A stretch of 6,401 nucleotides of DNA from contig JAKAQQ010000049.1 in the NCBI GenBank assembly GCA_021819635.1, positions 1 to 6,401 on the forward strand, read 5' to 3'. This document shows, one piece after another, positions 6,268 to 6,401 of this stretch. The position numbers and the translations under genes are program-made. How positions within the stretch are numbered: position 1 is the first letter of the stretch; each line of letters begins with the position of its first letter. The notes beneath the pieces are model-generated. The model did not search any database. It was given only the letters and a program-made list of their open reading frames with translations, and was not told the origin of the DNA. Source of the stretch: Pseudomonadota bacterium. Its GTDB lineage: Bacteria; Pseudomonadota; Gammaproteobacteria; JAKAQQ01.

Positions 6268-6280
6268 TGTGTGGGCGCTC
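6268..6280 (+). promoter_or_regulatory. boxC-like element of the rrn leader
   Basis: TGTGTGGGCGCTC differs by one base from TGTGTGGGCACTC in the E. coli rrn leader, and it sits at the same distance downstream of boxA. Similar GTGTGGGCGCT elements occur in proteobacterial rrn leaders. It confirms the region as a true rRNA leader and helps place the organism among Proteobacteria. Confidence 0.7.
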
Positions 6281-6327
6281 TCGCGGTTGGTGTCGTATCA
6301 ACCCTTTCATAGAGCGACCTGCAACAA

Positions 6328-6344
6328 ACGAACGAGTAGTTCGT
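6328..6344 (+). other. Leader hairpin
   Basis: ACGAAC (6328-6333) pairs perfectly with GTTCGT (6339-6344) around the 5-base loop GAGTA. It lies about 30 bases before 16S. It may help shape the precursor 16S leader or be a processing landmark. No T-tract follows directly, so it is not a terminator. Confidence 0.5.
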
Positions 6345-6347
6345 GAG

Positions 6348-6361
6348 GAGCTTGTCAGCTC
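6348..6361 (+). other. Short leader hairpin with repeated CTTGTCA
   Basis: GAGC (6348-6351) pairs with GCTC (6358-6361) around TTGTCA. The heptamer CTTGTCA (6351-6357) also occurs at the transcription start (6209-6215), and its complement lies in the -35 region. The stem is only 4 bp and may not be stable alone. Confidence 0.35.
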
Positions 6362-6372
6362 GGAGAAAGTTT

Positions 6373-6401
6373 TTTTCGAAGAGTTTGATTCTGGCTCAGA
6401 T
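6373..6401 (+). rRNA. rrs: 16S ribosomal RNA, 5' end (partial)
   Basis: GAAGAGTTTGAT at 6378-6389 followed by TCTGGCTCAGAT is the conserved 5' end of bacterial 16S rRNA. Aligning its first G with E. coli position 6 places base 1 at about 6373. Only about 29 of roughly 1,540 bases are in the window; the gene continues beyond the right edge. The bases TC after TTTGAT replace the more common CA or CC. The exact mature 5' end is inferred by alignment. Confidence 0.93.

Larger units (their letters stand above)
6225..6310 (+). other. Long-range leader stem enclosing the antitermination boxes
   Basis: ATGAAA (6225-6230) pairs with TTTCAT (6305-6310), and GGGTTGAT (6236-6243) pairs with ATCAACCC (6297-6304). 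This makes 14 perfect pairs with one 5-base bulge (6231-6235) on the 5' side and none on the 3' side. The loop (6244-6296) contains most of boxA and all of boxC. The pairing is read directly from the sequence; its formation in RNA is inference. Confidence 0.6.
6217..6372 (+). other. 16S rRNA leader (5' external transcribed spacer of the rrn operon)
   Basis: About 156 bases lie between the predicted start of transcription and the inferred 5' end of mature 16S rRNA. The stretch holds no gene and is visibly less GC-rich than the flanking coding regions. It carries boxA-like and boxC-like antitermination sequences, a long-range stem, a 6-bp hairpin and a 4-bp hairpin, followed by seven T just before 16S. 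The RNase III processing partner would lie downstream of 16S, outside the window. The start is inferred from promoter geometry. Confidence 0.75.

Noticed and set aside
6287..6315. Second rrn promoter (P2) with TTGGTG and TAGAGC, 17-base spacer
   Set aside because: Both hexamers match poorly, and the region lies within the 3' arm of the leader stem.
6348..6376. Intrinsic terminator just before 16S (GAGC/GCTC hairpin and T7)
   Set aside because: The stem is only 4 bp, and nine other bases separate it from the T run. A terminator here would abolish rRNA synthesis.
1..6401. Mobile element, CRISPR array, defence or other novel multi-gene system
   Set aside because: All coding space is filled by recognisable housekeeping genes, and no transposase, integrase, tandem repeat array or unknown gene is present.

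Overview
The window is a stretch of GC-rich bacterial chromosome carrying ordinary housekeeping genes, all on the + strand. It ends in the first bases of a 16S rRNA gene. The order topA - tsaC - hemF - hemB - aroE - rrn, with hemB set between hemF and aroE, resembles the topA/tsaC/hemF/aroE neighbourhood known from gamma- and betaproteobacteria. TopA has FGPYV-type C-terminal repeats and a basic tail instead of cysteine zinc fingers. The rRNA leader carries a proteobacterial boxA/boxC arrangement. Together these point to a proteobacterium of the beta/gamma/Acidithiobacillia group. The sequence alone does not settle the genus. The oxygen-dependent HemF suggests an organism that lives with oxygen at least part of the time.

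Layout. Bases 1-78 are probably the 3' end of an upstream gene. A GC-rich hairpin followed by a T-rich tract (77-119) lies directly against the topA ribosome binding site. topA (132-2681), tsaC (2681-3256) and hemF (3253-4221) overlap at their stop/start codons. hemB (4231-5289) follows after 9 bases and aroE (5328-6185) after 38 bases. No promoter or terminator is visible inside this block, so it looks like one transcription unit with translational coupling. The aroE stop codon lies inside the -35 box of a near-consensus promoter (6182-6210). That promoter drives a leader with boxA, boxC, a long-range stem and small hairpins, and 16S rRNA begins near 6373.

Function. The genes serve DNA supercoiling (TopA), the threonylcarbamoyl step of the t6A tRNA modification (TsaC), two steps of heme synthesis (HemB early, HemF late) and the shikimate pathway (AroE). 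They have no single shared pathway. The grouping is a growth-related housekeeping operon sitting directly upstream of a ribosomal RNA operon.

I found no mobile element, CRISPR array, toxin-antitoxin pair, defence gene or novel multi-gene system. The points most worth a second look are the unusual stretch in tsaC that may hide a compensated frameshift, the terminator-like hairpin against the topA start, and the dense structure around the rrn promoter and leader: an inverted repeat spanning the promoter, a G-tract cluster upstream, and a 14-bp stem enclosing the antitermination boxes.
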